The position numbers were made by a program, and so were the translations under genes. 64,000 bases of DNA from Massospora cicadina (lineage: Eukaryota; Entomophthoromycota; Entomophthoromycetes; Entomophthorales; Entomophthoraceae). The DNA is taken from the NCBI GenBank assembly GCA_022478985.1, contig JAKSZP010005579.1, positions 40,244 through 104,243 of the forward strand, read 5' to 3'. Shown here one piece after another: positions 1 to 11,410 of this stretch (position 1 is the stretch's first letter; every line of letters begins with the position of its first letter). The notes under the pieces are model-generated. The model had not been told where the DNA came from, searched no databases, and worked only from the letters and a program-made list of their open reading frames with translations.

Positions 1-507
1 GGCTTGGGCGCACCTCTGCAGAACCTGAATTTCCCTGGCCCACTTTAAATATGGTTTTTTGTGATCAACTTTCCTCGTTGGTCAACTTTCTTTAATAAAA
101 TTACCCATTATTTTACAATTTTACCAATGGTCCCTTGGGCAAACTTGGTGGTGGACCTCTTTGGGGAGGTCTCCAACTATGTGGGCCACTACCTTTTATC
201 ACAATTTACAAAGATCCCAGGTGCCCCCTTGGGTCGCCCAGGTCCCCTCAGATTGAGGCACCCAAGGCCCCTGACACCAAGTTACACTTGATTATGGACT
301 CCCCTTTGGGGTCCACTCAAGCAGTGATATTCCTGACTTACCTGGTACTTTATGTTGTGCTTTACACCCTTGCCTGGGGTGCCTTTTGCACAAGCACAGT
401 TTGAGGTGCCTTCCTTCCCATTCTCTAATGGCTAGTTCCCTAGCAATGTGGGTTTGCATCCACATCACCTTGCTGGGAACAAGAGAGTTACAGACACTCT
501 CTTGACA
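1..507 (+). repeat. 5' LTR of element A (3' part only)
   Basis: Matches the 3' LTR from 5931 to 6438 and ends in ...CTTGACA at 507. The first 227 bases are identical to the 3' LTR, then differences become frequent. It holds a TATA-like box, the predicted transcript start and AATAAA at 95-100. Confidence 0.93.
44..87 (+). promoter_or_regulatory. TATA-like box and predicted transcript 5' end of family A LTR
   Basis: TTTAAATAT (44-52) lies about 33 nt upstream of GTTGGTCAACT (77-87). That 11-mer is largely complementary to the bases just inside the LTR (510-520), as expected for the 5' end of a self-priming chromovirus transcript. The same arrangement is in the 3' LTR (6007-6017). The start site is inferred from spacing only. 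Confidence 0.55.
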
Positions 508-520
508 TTAGTCAACCAAC
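508..520 (+). other. Putative self-priming primer-binding site of element A
   Basis: Two T's follow the LTR, then AGTCAACCAAC (510-520). It pairs with LTR bases 77-87 at 9 of 11 positions. Elements D (55276-55286) and G (60182-60192) have the site at the same spacing. No TGG expected of a tRNA primer site starts here. Confidence 0.6.
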
Positions 521-603
521 CCTTTTATTATACGTGCATGAGAATTATCCATGTGGGACTTTTGTTATTAGTAAATTGGGTGCACTGGCCATTTGTCACT
601 GCC

Positions 604-2019
604 ATGATGGTGCTCACCACAATTTTCTCGTTTGGTTTTGTTTTGGTGCATCTCAGCATTATTCTTGCAACTAACAATTGGGAAGTGCCCACCCTTCCTG
701 CTCGTACCTGGTGGTCTCAGACTTTTTGCAATTTGGATGTCATGATTCCCTGCCTTTCTCCTGAGATTTAATCAGAAATTCAACAAGCCTTGGCCTCCCC
801 TTGAGCCAAAACCCTCATTAAGTAAACAAAATCTGTCTGGTTCACATCCACTTTTGTGAGGAGTGAATCTGTTGTCCCGTTTGTCTCCCAATGCGAGCAA
901 CTGGGTTTTGCGGTATTCTGCACTCACCCACATTTGTGGAAAACAGTGGAGGGCTTGGAGCAGGTCTTGGAGCAGAATCGACCTGAGGAAGCATCCCTCC
1001 ATTCCTTCTTTGAGTTTTTTTTTCTCTGTGTCAAGCGGGTCAGCTGATGAAAGCATACTTGAGTGAATTCTGAAAAAAAGCCCAGGCTTTGCCATTAACT
1101 GATGAGGTTAAAACGTCATTTCTCTGTTTGACCTTGGACATATTGATGTGAACGCCCCAATTTAGCAGTCGCCTCCTTCCAATTTCAATCATCTGGTCAA
1201 AACCCTTTGGGGTAGTTTCTCCACCCCAACCTGGAAGGGTACAGGTAATTTGGCTGTCATTGGATCAAGTCATATAAATATGGAGGCCAAAAAGTCATGC
1301 GCGCCTCTTGAAATGAGGAATCTTATCCTTCTAATCCTTCTACTTCTTCTAAATTTGGAACTGTACAGGGGTCTAGCCCCAAGAATGAAGTAAAGGTTTC
1401 AGATGATTCCGCCATGATGATGTCACCCATGGTCATCCCTATAAATATCGCGTCCTCAACTAGTGAGATTTCCTTGAATCGTGAGATGCTTCCCACTGAT
1501 TTCCTCCCCATCTTGGTGGAAATTGGGAACATCAAAGGGTCCAAACCCAAATTTATTTAAAAAAATGATTCCATTATCATTTTTTCTCCCCAACACGTTT
1601 CAAGGTGCATGCTGAGGCATTGGCTCTGGGCTTGGGGTGATGGCCCTGGATAATGATGCACACCAAACCCTTGGAACAAGTGGGGGTTCGTTCAAACCAA
1701 GAAACGCATTTTATAATGTGAGAGATTTATCCCAAAACAAACCGTTTATTTGCTCATATATGGTCTGAACTAGGACCCCATTTCAGTATATCAGATTACT
1801 CCTGAGAACCCTCGTTTGACCCCTACCATAATTAAGGGTTCTCAGCAAGTTGAAAAGGAACTTCGTCACATATATAAAGATGTATATGCACCTGCAGAAG
1901 GTGTGGTAGGATATGTGGCCTCAGTAGTAAGAGTGGCCCACTATCCTTCCCCTTCTATGATTCCAAAACATACCCTGATGGCTTGTTCAAGCCAGAGGAA
2001 GGATTTTCTGGTGAGTTAA
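604..2019 (+). pseudogene. gag: Gag remnant of element A
   Basis: Broken reading frames between the primer site and the protease match the same region of D (55300-56750) and G (60200-60880). The best conserved block, GYVASVVRV (1909-1935), occurs in all three copies just before the protease. No CCHC knuckle is seen. The chosen start (ATG at 604) is the first in the frame containing the motif WEVPTLPARTWW; several frame changes follow. Identity as Gag rests on position and conservation between copies, not on a recognised capsid motif. Confidence 0.6.
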
Positions 2020-2580
2020 TGGCGTTTTCTGCGTTGTATAAATCCCATTCTAGATACTTCTTATTGACCACTACCCTCACATCCCCTTTGGGAAAGTTCA
2101 GCACAATTATTTTGGTGGATACTGGGGCCTCAAATAATTTTATTTACAAAACCTTGCTGACTACCTTGAGTTGAGTTACTCACCAGGTGGTATGATTAGA
2201 GGTGGAGCTTCTCAAGGTATCCCCACACTAAACATCATGGAGTCAGTCAATTTCCAGGTAGGTTCTTATCTATTGTCTGACCAGTTTCAAGCTATCAGAA
2301 ACCTCTTGTTTCCCATCATTTTGGGTGTTGAGTGGTGGCGGAAGTTTGACGTCAGAATTAATTTGAAAGAAAACACTTTATCCTTGTCTTTGACAAACGG
2401 TCAACAGTTGATTGTTCCTCTGTCTGAGGATAACGCCCCAGGCAAATTACCCCACTGGCCCAATGTTTTCAGTTCATATCTTGCCCCTTTTCTGAAGCCC
2501 ACTGTGGGACTTTCCTTACCTTCCTGTTTGGAGGAGTTGGCATCTTCTTTTAATGCAGCTTCAGCTAGTACGCTACCAGA
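1983..2580 (+). pseudogene. pro: Aspartic protease remnant of element A
   Basis: ILVDTGASNNF contains the catalytic Asp-Thr-Gly (2118-2126) of retropepsins, followed by the ILGVEWW motif near 2320 that ends the protease fold. A frameshift near 2172 splits it into two frames. It would cleave the Gag-Pol polyprotein. Confidence 0.8.
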
Positions 2581-3300
2581 ACATTCCAAGTTTTATTGTG
2601 AATTTAAACTTACTGTGGATCTGGTGCGTATTTCTTCCCCCATATACCCATTGACTGTCCAGGAGAAAGAGGTTTTAGATGTATGGGTGAAGGAGCAGTT
2701 GGCCAAAGGTGCCATCTTTCAGCGTACCTCCCCTGTTTTCTCCCACTGCTCTTTGTGGAGAAGGCTGATGGAACTTTACATATATGTGTCAATTGTGGAA
2801 ATTTAAACAATGTGACTGTACCTGACCTCCATCCCATCCCTTTAGATTCCCAGATTGTGTGCTATGGAGAAGGCAAAGGTCTTCTCCAAACTTGACTGCC
2901 TCAATGCGTTCAATCAAATCCGGATAAAGAAGGGCCAGGAATGGTTAACTGCATTCTGCACCAGAAAAGGAATTTTCCAGTTTCAGGTTATGCCCTTTGG
3001 GCTTAAGAATGCCCCTACCATCTTTCAACGCTGCATTGATGCTGCGTTGGGAGACTTGTTGGGGGTATGTGCGGTTGCTTACATGGATGACATTCTGGTG
3101 TTTTCCCCCGATCATAAGTCACATGCAGTACACCTTTGACAAGTAGTGGAGAGATTGAGGGTCGCTTGTCTTACCCTCAAGATTAGTAAATGCGAATTCT
3201 TCAAGTCCCAGGTTACTTTTCTGGGCAACGTCATTTTTTACCAGGGCCATATGATAACTCCAGACAAGGAGAAGGCTATTCTTGAGTGGCCTACCCCCAC
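2581..3300 (+). pseudogene. pol: Reverse transcriptase remnant of element A
   Basis: Typical Ty3/gypsy RT motifs in order: a degraded KADGTLR-type block near 2760, KLDCLNAFNQIRI near 2890, MPFGLKNAP near 2990, and catalytic YMDD (3080-3091), then the FLGNVI connection. Frameshifts occur near 2750 and 2880, and HLRQVVE is broken by CGA to TGA at about 3138. Confidence 0.9.
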
Positions 3301-3905
3301 CTCTGTCAAGGAACTGAGGAGCTTTTTGGGGTGTGTACGTTCCTCAAGAAGTTCACACCCAATCTCTCCAAGGTGGCAGCTCCCTTATATAAGGCTAGCG
3401 GGGCCAAGGTGCTTCAGTGGGACCCCATTTTGGAGGATGCTTTCCAAGCGGTGAAGTGCACCTTGTTATCCACATCCATCCTTCGCCATGTTGACCCTGC
3501 AAAGGAGTTCATTGTGTCCTCAGATGCTTTCAACTTCGCCATTGTGGCTGCCCTGTTACAGGTGGGTGAAGATGGGTCCAGGCATCCCATGGGATATTTT
3601 TCTAAGAAAATGTCTCTGCATGAGTTAAATTACGCCGTATATGACAAGGAGTTATTAACAGTGGTGGAGGCGCTGATTTATTGGCGTCACCATTTACATG
3701 GCTCTTCCCAACCATTCTGGGTATGCACAGACCACCGAACCCTGTTGTACTACCATGCTCCACATGCTCTAACACCACTTCAGACCCGTTGGCATGAGAC
3801 CCTTGTCCAATAATTATTTTTGTATGAGTTTACTAAGGGCAAGGAGAATGGGTTGGTGGATGCTTTAAGCCACAACCCTGCTTTAGCGCCCAATCCAAAG
3901 GAGGT
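3286..3905 (+). pseudogene. pol: RNase H remnant of element A
   Basis: SSDAFNFAIVAALLQ, DKELLTVVEAL and CTDHRTLLYY are the RNase H blocks of Ty3/gypsy elements, with acidic residues in place. The frame ends at TAA (3811-3813) after HETLVQ, then resumes as FLYEFTKGKENGLVDALS. Element G has a stop at the same codon. Confidence 0.85.
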
Positions 3906-3965
3906 AGAGATTCACAACACCCGGTTGATAATTCCACCAAGTATGATTATGCCTCAACTAAGTCC

Positions 3966-5040
3966 ATGGTACAGACGCCAGCGCTCATGCCTCTGAAAAA
4001 TGCAGCAGAATATAGTATGTTTAGAAAGGTAGCTCTTTCTCAGCCGTTATCAGCTGAATATGCTGTTGTTATCGCTAAGAGCGCCCTGAATCAGGAGGAC
4101 TTATCCAGGGGTTATCACATGAAAGATGAGATGGTGTGGTTTCAGGGGCGCCTACGGGTACCTGCTGGACCACTGTGCCTGGAGATCATCCAGGACCATC
4201 ATGACGGAATCACTGTTGGTCATCCTGGGAAAGCAAAGACCTTGGAGTTGATACAACGCACTTACAAAAAGGAAGGGCTTGCCTGTTCAGGTAGGGCGGT
4301 ACTGTAAAGAATGCCTGATTTGCAATTAAATGAAACCAAATAGTAAACCTTTAGCTGGTTTGTTGGTACCAGTATAGAAGGCTGAAGGGCCCTGGACCTC
4401 CCTATCAGTAGATTTCATTGTGGAGTTACCCGTTTTAGATGGGTATGATGCAATCATGGTGGTGATGGATCGCTTTACAAAGTTCGCCCACTTTATTCCT
4501 TGCAGAACAACCATAACTGCTGCTGAAATTGCCAGGCTCTTCGTCGTCCATGTATTTGCGCTTCATTGGGTTCCTCAAGAATTCATTAGTGACCGGGGTC
4601 CCCCAGTTCACCTCCATCTTTTGGGAAGAGTTGTGTAAAACTCTTCAGATTCGCCCCTGCCGTTCAACTGCTTATCATCCCCAATCAGATGGGCAGACTG
4701 AGCGAGTGAACCAGTGCTTGGAAAAATTTCTGCGTTGTTGCACCACCGCAGACCATTCATATTGGGTTCCTCACCTTCCCATGGCCCAGTTTAGCTACAA
4801 CAACACTTTGCATTCATCAATCAGTCGTTCACCCTTTTTTGCTAACCATGGCTTTAACCCTGCTTTTAACATGGAGCCCAGCTGTGGTTCCAATGTGGAA
4901 GCGGTGCTGGACTTTGCTAAGACTCTCAAGAAGGTCCATCAGGGGTGTCCACAAGTTTGGAGGCGGCTATGCTGGTTTATAAGGAGAATGCCGATAGAAA
5001 GCGCCAAGTGGGTCCAGCATACAAGGAAGGGGATCTCGTG
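3966..5040 (+). pseudogene. pol: Integrase remnant of element A
   Basis: The zinc-binding HHCC domain is visible (DHHDGITVGHPGKAKT, then CKECLIC in another frame near 4310). Catalytic DDE residues lie in SVDFIVELP, ISDRG and GQTERVNQ (about 4405, 4590 and 4690). Frames change near 4290 and 4600. It would insert the cDNA copy into the genome. Confidence 0.88.
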
Positions 5041-5051
5041 ATGCTTGATGC

Positions 5052-5543
5052 TTGCAACATCCCTATCAAGCAGCCATGCAAAAAACTGGGTCAAAGAAAA
5101 TTGGTCCTTACCGTGTAGTTAGAAAGGTGGGACATGCCTCATACCAGTTGGATCTTCCCTCCACGTTTCAGATCTTCTCCGTCTCTCATGAAAGCAAGTT
5201 GACCCTGTTTGAGGGCCCTCCTCCTGTGACTCCTGAGGCTTATCTTGTGGATGGGGCACCGAAATGGGAAGTGGAAGAAATAGTAGCCTCCCGCCAGGTT
5301 AAGCGACGCCTTGAGTACTTGGTATCCTGAAAAGGGTTTGACGCAGCAGAGAACAGTTGGGTGCCAGCACGGGATTGTGTACATGCCCAAGACCTGATTG
5401 AATCATCTCATAATCATTTTCTTGAGGCTGCAGGATCTCAGCCTAAGCCAGCCGTTGCTGCTATGAAGTTGCCGCCAGCACATAAGAACTTCTCCTTAGC
5501 AAACGCCCCTGGAGGGTGGAGCCCAAGAAGGAGGAGAGGGTAA
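5052..5543 (+). pseudogene. pol: Integrase C-terminus and chromodomain of element A
   Basis: A GPYRVVRKVGHASYQLDLP block (integrase C-terminal fold) is followed by a chromodomain: WEVEEIVASRQVKRRLEYLV, a stop where Trp is expected (TGG to TGA at 5328), then KGF..AENSWVPARD and AQDLIESSHNHF. Chromodomains guide chromovirus integration to marked chromatin. The frame ends with TAA (5541-5543) directly against the 3' LTR. Confidence 0.85.
5525..5540 (+). other. Polypurine tract of element A
   Basis: AAGAAGGAGGAGAGGG, all purines, three bases before the 3' LTR: the usual plus-strand primer. It also encodes the basic last residues of pol before the TAA. Confidence 0.8.
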
Positions 5544-6438
5544 TGTCATGGTTGGATGACATTATAGTAGGAACTGATGTTAGAATTAAGTCTGGGCGAC
5601 AGGAGGCCCAGAAGGTGAAACTTCAGGCTCTTCATGACCTGAAACACACCTTAGATCAACGCTGGGTGCAAGCCAAGCATGCTCAGGTTGATACTAATGG
5701 GGTGCAAAAACGCCCAGCCTCTTATCTCAGCCCAGGCACTGAAATGAATGATTTACATTTTAAACAAAGATGGTTTGATTTGGTTAATTGGAGAGCAGGG
5801 GTTCAAAGCCCATTCAAGTTATGAAATTTTAAATTCAGGTAAAATTCAGCTTCAATTGATTACTCAAGTGAAGGCACTTTCAGTGTATTTTACAAAAATG
5901 GACGGAAGCATCTGTTTATTGGAGCGTCAAGGCTTGGGCGCACCTCTGCAGAACCTGAATTTCCCTGGCCCACTTTAAATATGGTTTTTTGTGATCAACT
6001 TTCCTCGTTGGTCAACTTTCTTTAATAAAATTACCCATTATTTTACAATTTTACCAATGGTCCCTTGGGCAAACTTGGTGGTGGACCTCTTTGGGGAGGT
6101 CTCCAACTATGTGGGCCACTACCTTTTATCACAATTTACAAAGATCCCAGGTGCCCCTTGGGTCGCCCAGGTCCCCTCCAGAATGAGGCACCCAAGGCCC
6201 CTGATTTTAAGTTACACTTGATTATGGACTCCCCTTTTGGTCCACTCAAGCAGTGATATTCCTGACTTACTTGGTACTTTATGTTGCCTTTACACCCTTG
6301 CCTGGGGTGCCTTTTGCACAGGCACAGTCTGAGGTGCCTTCCTTCCCATTCTCCTAACAGCTAGTTCCCTAGCAATGTGGGTTTTGCATCCCACATCACC
6401 TTGATGGGAACGAGAGAGTTACAGACACTCTCTTGACA
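5544..6438 (+). repeat. 3' LTR of element A
   Basis: 895 bp, from TGTCATGG to CTTGACA. The same start is seen in D and G. It repeats 1-507 from 5931 on. Confidence 0.93.
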
Positions 6439-7800
6439 CCTTTATTCAATTCATCAGGTGACAGGAAATGATGTTAACCAGAGATCCAGTATTGACTATG
6501 GCCATAATTTTTCTCTTATGGGCAACTGATTTAACGCAGGTGACCTCAGTGCCAAAATGGAGGGTCAGGTAAACTAAATTCCCTGGAGGAAGTGGCCAGT
6601 AAAGAGTATAGTAAGAGTAATTTAGACCTTTGTTCATCATTAACGAGTCCAAAGCATCCATTTAATCAGGTTAGATAGGACGCAACATTCAGAACTGGAA
6701 GAAATTTAAGACATGGTGCAGAGTCATTAGCAGAGAGGGCCTCATACCCTAATCTACCTCCACTTTTCCTGCCTCATTGGCTTTATTTTCTTCCAACAAG
6801 CATCATCAATATGACTAAGGACCCCACAATAAAAGTAAGGGCCACATTGAGGCTTAGGTCTCTGGAATCTTTCTACTTCATGAATGTGAGACTGGGACCC
6901 ATTTTTAGGTGGTTGGTGAACTTATGGTTCAGAAACTTCATCTTAGTTTCTTTATTATCAAGAATTGAGTTGAACAGCTTTTGCATTTTGAAAGTGTAGT
7001 ATAAGAGTCATATCATTATGAAACGTGAAGTTGATGGTGGCAATAGAATCATCCAAGATAGCTTAATTGTAGGATGTGAAAGCCTGAGCTTCATAATAAA
7101 ACTACTCAGAAAACTCAGTATAGTTTCCCCACATCTAGGGCGGATCTGCATGAAAGCCTGTTTTTGGTTAAAAAGGATTAAATTACTTCCAATTTCTTTG
7201 ATAAAGGCCTCTTTTAAGTCAGCCCACTTGTACACCCATTGAAGTAAGACATAATGATCTCACAGCTCTTACTATCAAGACAGGTTTGTATGTGCTAGCA
7301 CTTTTTGGTGATCCATAGCCATTTTCATTGCATAGCTATACATGTAAAGATATTACTAATCATTTTGGTCCTAGGCAAGTACTTCTCTTTAGAAGTGGTC
7401 TTGAAAGGGCCAACAGGTTCAGAGAGAACACAGATAGCTGAAGAAGGAGGCCGTTCAGACTCAGTTGACTCAGTGGTTCTCAGGTCAGCTTGGGTGACAG
7501 CCTAATCAAATTGACATTGGAAATCATCCATATCATCCTGGAGAATATGGTACCATTCATTGACATGGCCAAGTGAGGCTTTGGTAATTAAGAGTTGCTA
7601 AAGACCTATTAACTTGGCGGACTGGCTTTCTACTTTGGATGACATAGTATATTGTTTAGTCTCAATTGTTGAAGTTTGGCTCTTTTGTTTGAGAAGTTAT
7701 TCAGTTGGGTCTAATTTGTCACAAGGTGATCAACCAAGAACAGGATTGATTTAGGGAAGCAATTTTTTATGTAATAAGATCAGTGTTAGATCCTCGCCAA
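6439..7800 (-). mobile_element. Fragment J: antisense family C gag-protease remnant
   Basis: On the minus strand, a protease-like frame (6446-6661) with AIVNTGSLVNIIS matches the family C protease of B and C (AIVNSGSPVNVISS). Further on, WADLKEAFIKEIG (7008-7235) matches the Gag capsid of B (WEQIRTALIQEFG), and FKTTSKEKYLP near 7400 matches FKPSFKEKFTP in C. The copy is heavily decayed, older than its neighbour A, and has no LTR in view. Confidence 0.75.
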
Positions 7801-8030
7801 GAAAGGCCCCTTCAATACTTATCCATACTCCACAAATGTGACGATCAAGGCGCTTCCTGACCATCCCATTGCCCTGATCCCCCATAAGGTGGAGATTGGG
7901 GCTCTTAATAGTATCAATAATGATAATAAATCTTTGGGTTTGAGGTCAACGACCCTAAAAAATGGCATTCTGATAAATCAGATGCCAACAAATTGACTAA
8001 ACCTCAGAGCAGAATTGTCAAGGGATGACA
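7801..8030. other. Unassigned sequence
   Basis: No coding frame, LTR or SINE match is recognised. It may be the far 5' part of fragment J decayed beyond recognition. Confidence 0.4.
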
Positions 8031-8235
8031 TAAATGGCGATTAGGCCAATCAAAGGCCGCCAACCCAAAATTTGCCAAAATGAGAAATGATGAGGACAAT
8101 AGCAAATGGCAGCCCAGCGAATCAGGGGCTGTAAAGTTGAATTATTCCAAAAATGGTAAAAATGAGAACCATGACAATGGGCAGCTTGGCGAATCAGGAG
8201 CTGCCAAGACAAACTACACTAAAAGGGAAGTATTA
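8031..8235. repeat. Short tandem array, about 72-bp unit, nearly three copies
   Basis: Units begin near 8031, 8103 and 8174. Each starts AATGGC/AATGGGC, then a GCGAATCAGG-like or related block, and ends in an AAAATGAGAA-like block. The copies are degenerate. Confidence 0.6.
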
Positions 8236-8713
8236 AGAGTTAGGGGAGCAGTGGCTGAGTGAATCAGAACACCAGAAAACTTCTAATAATTTTATTAAAA
8301 GTTTGTGATAAGGTTGACATGGAGATGCCAAGCTCTGATTCATCCCCAATAAATGAAATTAGATGTTTAAAAGTTTTCGTAATGCTTGGGGTACCTAACA
8401 AATGGTCTGGAATGGGCCTAGACAGGAATATCAGAGGACAAGAGGCTCAAAATAGGCCTGCAGATAGCCCACCGCCTGTAACTCTGCGGGAACAAATTCT
8501 CCCAAATCCCCCACTTCCTAACACAAATACAACCAGACAAAGGTGTTTAGGCTTACTTTGTCTTCTAATATGTGCAATTAGAACCTCTACAATCGAAAAT
8601 AAATTTTAAAATCCTAAAATTATGTGCTGAGATTTTGTAAAGGTACTCTGGATTTTGAACAAAAAATAAACTATACCTCTGGTTTGACAAAGCTGTCACC
8701 TCTCTGTATGCCT
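8236..8713. other. Unassigned sequence left of element E
   Basis: AT-moderate DNA with no frame, LTR or SINE match I can support. Confidence 0.4.
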
Positions 8714-10141
8714 TGTAAGTCTAGAGGAACGTCCCCTGTGTGTGGATCAGGCGATCTTCCCGTTTCCAAATAAAAAGGGTCCAAAGAGGGTGGCTGTACC
8801 CCTCAACTCCCAGGGTGACCTCGCCCATGTGGTAGATGAGCGCTAGGTAACAGCCCTCCCTCTTAGGATTCCTCCCCCAGTACCCTCACTCACCTCAGCT
8901 GAACTTTTCTGCCAGATTTAGGAACTCTGTGCTGAGATCATCAAATCAAAGTCAAAAGGTCCTAAACTGATGGGAATAAAGCCTGAAGATCAGGAAATAT
9001 ATAATCAAAAAGGGACAAATATTAAATTATTGGCTGCAATTGCTGACAGAAAAACTCAGCCAGCAGTACAATAACTGATGCCAACCAACTTCTTAAAATC
9101 ATTGGGGATGATCCCTGATGTGCAGATGACATCTTCAGAAAATATTGCAGACAGTTTAAAACCCCAATCCAATGAATCAGGAGTTTCGGCTGATGTAACT
9201 CATTTGACTGAATAAATGCCCCAGTGACCGGTCTCATGTGGGTAGGGCATCCCAAACCTGTTTCCAATCAATTAGGACCGCCCCTACATGTGGTGGCCCT
9301 GGGGAATTTTTCTGCTCATCAGGCCAGATGCCATCACGCCAACTGACAGAAATTCAGTCAAGCCTCAGTTCAGGCGTTTGAGGTCAAATTGACAGCAACT
9401 CGGCCTGCCACTGAATCTTTTGATGTCAGTTTCAATTGAGATTATCTTCCCCCTTCCCCAAAAAATTCGCCAGGTTAGGTCAAATTTGAGAGACCTAATT
9501 TCTGCTTGGACCCACATCAATTAGACACTATTTAATCAGTTGCATTGCATTGAGGAAATTGTTGGTCAATTCTCTTTATTTTCCTTTTCAATAAATTCCC
9601 ACTAAAACCCAATTTTTTACTTTATTTATATCCTTCTTGCCAAAGTCCCAATGGAATTAGCCTGGTGGCCTATCAGTCCCTACAACAGATGGGCATTACC
9701 AGTTTTAATGATTACCATCATTCCCACCATTATCAACTGGATTCAACGTGCAAGAAACTCCTGGAAATTTACCTCATCATTGAAACTATCTTCCATCAAT
9801 ACACTGGGATCTTGTGGCCTTACATCCACCATTTTCAAGCAAGGATCCTCCCCCTTGTCTCTATGATGGTAATGAACCCACCCACCAGCAACCCTGTAGA
9901 AGCCAATCCCATGGTACAATCCCCGTAGTGAGACCCCCAGTGTCTGGGGTTATTTCCATTTGGTTTGTTTTTGGGTTTCTTTTCACGCTCATTCTACACC
10001 AATGAGTTATTGTTTCCCAATCCGCGGCTCCATACAACATTGTACAAGCAACAATGCCACTGGCATTCTGGCTGGCTTTTTGGGTGCTCATGCATCCTGA
10101 CTGGCAGGCTAATATAAACTTCTTCTGCCATTTTTATGACA
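8714..10141 (+). repeat. 5' LTR of element E
   Basis: Starts TGTAAGTC and ends TGACA; aligned along its length with 21207-22633 and with the reverse strand of the F LTRs. It has a TATA-like box (TATTTAAT, 9529-9536) and AATAAA near 9590. Confidence 0.88.
9529..9571 (+). promoter_or_regulatory. TATA-like box and predicted transcript 5' end of family E LTR
   Basis: TATTTAAT (9529-9536) is 32 nt upstream of GTTGGTCAATT (9561-9571). This 11-mer is complementary at 10 of 11 positions to 10143-10153, just inside the LTR. The same pair occurs in element F, and both blocks are kept in the 3' LTR (22051-22061). Confidence 0.6.
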
Positions 10142-10153
10142 TAATCGACCAAC
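10142..10153 (+). other. Putative self-priming primer-binding site of element E
   Basis: One T, then AATCGACCAAC (10143-10153), pairs with LTR bases 9561-9571 except at one position. Element F has AATTGACCAAT at the equivalent place. Confidence 0.65.
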
Positions 10154-10189
10154 CATTGTTTCCTGCCATTTCCGCCCTTCTCTTCAAGG

Positions 10190-10985
10190 TGGGCACTGCA
10201 GTGGTTATCCTTTACCAAATGAACGTGCAGTCAGTAGTCTTCTTTTTGTTGTTTGTTTGGTCACTTGCCGATTTTGTGGGTAGTATTTGCTATACCTTGG
10301 AGAAACTTCTTCAGGGCAGCAGAGCCCCGTGGATTGCTACTTCTCCACCCACCTAATATTCAAGAAGGGAACTTGAGTTTTCTCTACTGAGATATTGTCA
10401 ATCACGTTCTTGACACCCTTGCTGAGTTGCAAATTTGTTCTGCTATTGCCCTTAACAATGCCGCTGTGCTATCCCATGCCCAACAAGGGGTCACTCTTTT
10501 GGATGCGGTAGAAGGGGATGCCTATTGGTGGGAATGAGGACTTCTGCGTTCTACTTCACAAGCGGGGGATCCCACCTTGCTGATTGCAGTCATATTGGCT
10601 GCTTGAAACCCCCTGTGTTGCATTCAGACTGTTTATTTCAATAGGTTTTTTATTATGGCCAAAGCCCCCAGATTGGCTTATTTAATCTCAACCTTCTGCA
10701 AACAGGCTCCCGCACTTGAATTCTCTAATGATATGCTTCAAGCAATCTTTAGATCAGGGTTGGATTCTTCCTCTGCCCATCAAAAATTTTGGCCCACTCC
10801 TATAGGGACAGTGGATCAGGTATGTAAAGCTGTGACCACTATCAACGCCTCCCCTCACCATGCTTCCCACTATCAAGGGTAAATTATATGATCGGATTAC
10901 CTTACAACTAGGACTCAGTTCTTACCATAAAATCAGTATTAGTCCTGGCCTCAGAGCCTGAAAATACCACTGCGTCTGATGTGTG
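10190..10985 (+). pseudogene. gag: Gag remnant of element E, left part
   Basis: Broken frames include a hydrophobic stretch at 10190-10356 and MAKAPRLAYLISTF (10655-10882). The frame breaks off at GTGTG, where B is inserted, and continues at 17498. No zinc knuckle is seen. The role is assigned from position before the protease. Confidence 0.55.
10981..10985 (+). other. Target-site duplication of element B, left copy
   Basis: GTGTG, repeated at 17498-17502. Confidence 0.9.
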
Positions 10986-11400
10986 TGTCAGCGCTACTGT
11001 TCTTTGGACTGGCGCCAAGGTTTGCTGGTGGCTCAAAGCTGAAAAATTCAGAAAGAGCACTGATAAGGAAATGGGAAATTATGGGTTAGAATACTGAATA
11101 GTTTATTAGCTAAAAGGCTTCTATATTTATAGGGTGCGTTGGGACTTGGTGCCTTCAGGATCATTGGAGCCTCATCCGTTCAGGATCTTTACTGATCTTT
11201 CAGAATGGCCTCCTCATGGGCATCCTCAATGGATAGCGTTGCTCACCTGACTGAATGAGTGTAAACGCTGCCCCCATGACTCAGGAATAGGGGAGGAGGA
11301 TCCTGAAATAGATTTAGCTCAGGTAGGTTCAATGACTGATTTGGCACAGCCTGATTCGGAAGAAAAAAATTTGATTTGATTTTTATCTCAAATTCTGACA
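10986..11400 (-). repeat. 3' LTR of element B
   Basis: Minus-strand LTR starting TGTCAGAATTTGAGAT and ending GCTGACA; matches 17082-17497 and the LTRs of C. A polypurine run (AAGGGGGCA, minus strand, 11402-11410) adjoins it. Confidence 0.9.
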
Positions 11401-11410
11401 ATGCCCCCTT

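Larger units (their letters stand above)
1..6438 (+). mobile_element. Element A: Ty3/gypsy chromovirus, near full length, decayed
   Basis: LTR-internal-LTR structure. Bases 1-507 repeat 5931-6438, so the 5' LTR is cut only by the window edge. The internal part runs Gag, protease (DTG), reverse transcriptase (YMDD), RNase H, integrase (HHCC, DDE) and chromodomain, the order of Ty3/gypsy chromoviruses. Frameshifts and stops split every domain, so this copy is dead. Elements D and G further right belong to the same family. It lies against an antisense family C fragment (6439 onward), which it probably interrupted; the left flank and target-site duplication are outside the window. Confidence 0.93.

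Noticed and set aside
61..404. Small proteins encoded in the family A LTR (61-291, 135-404, 5991-6221)
   Set aside because: They lie in LTR sequence and change frame or disappear between copies; no domain is recognisable.
772..1095. 107-codon minus-strand frame
   Set aside because: Antisense shadow of the family A Gag region, not kept in D or G.
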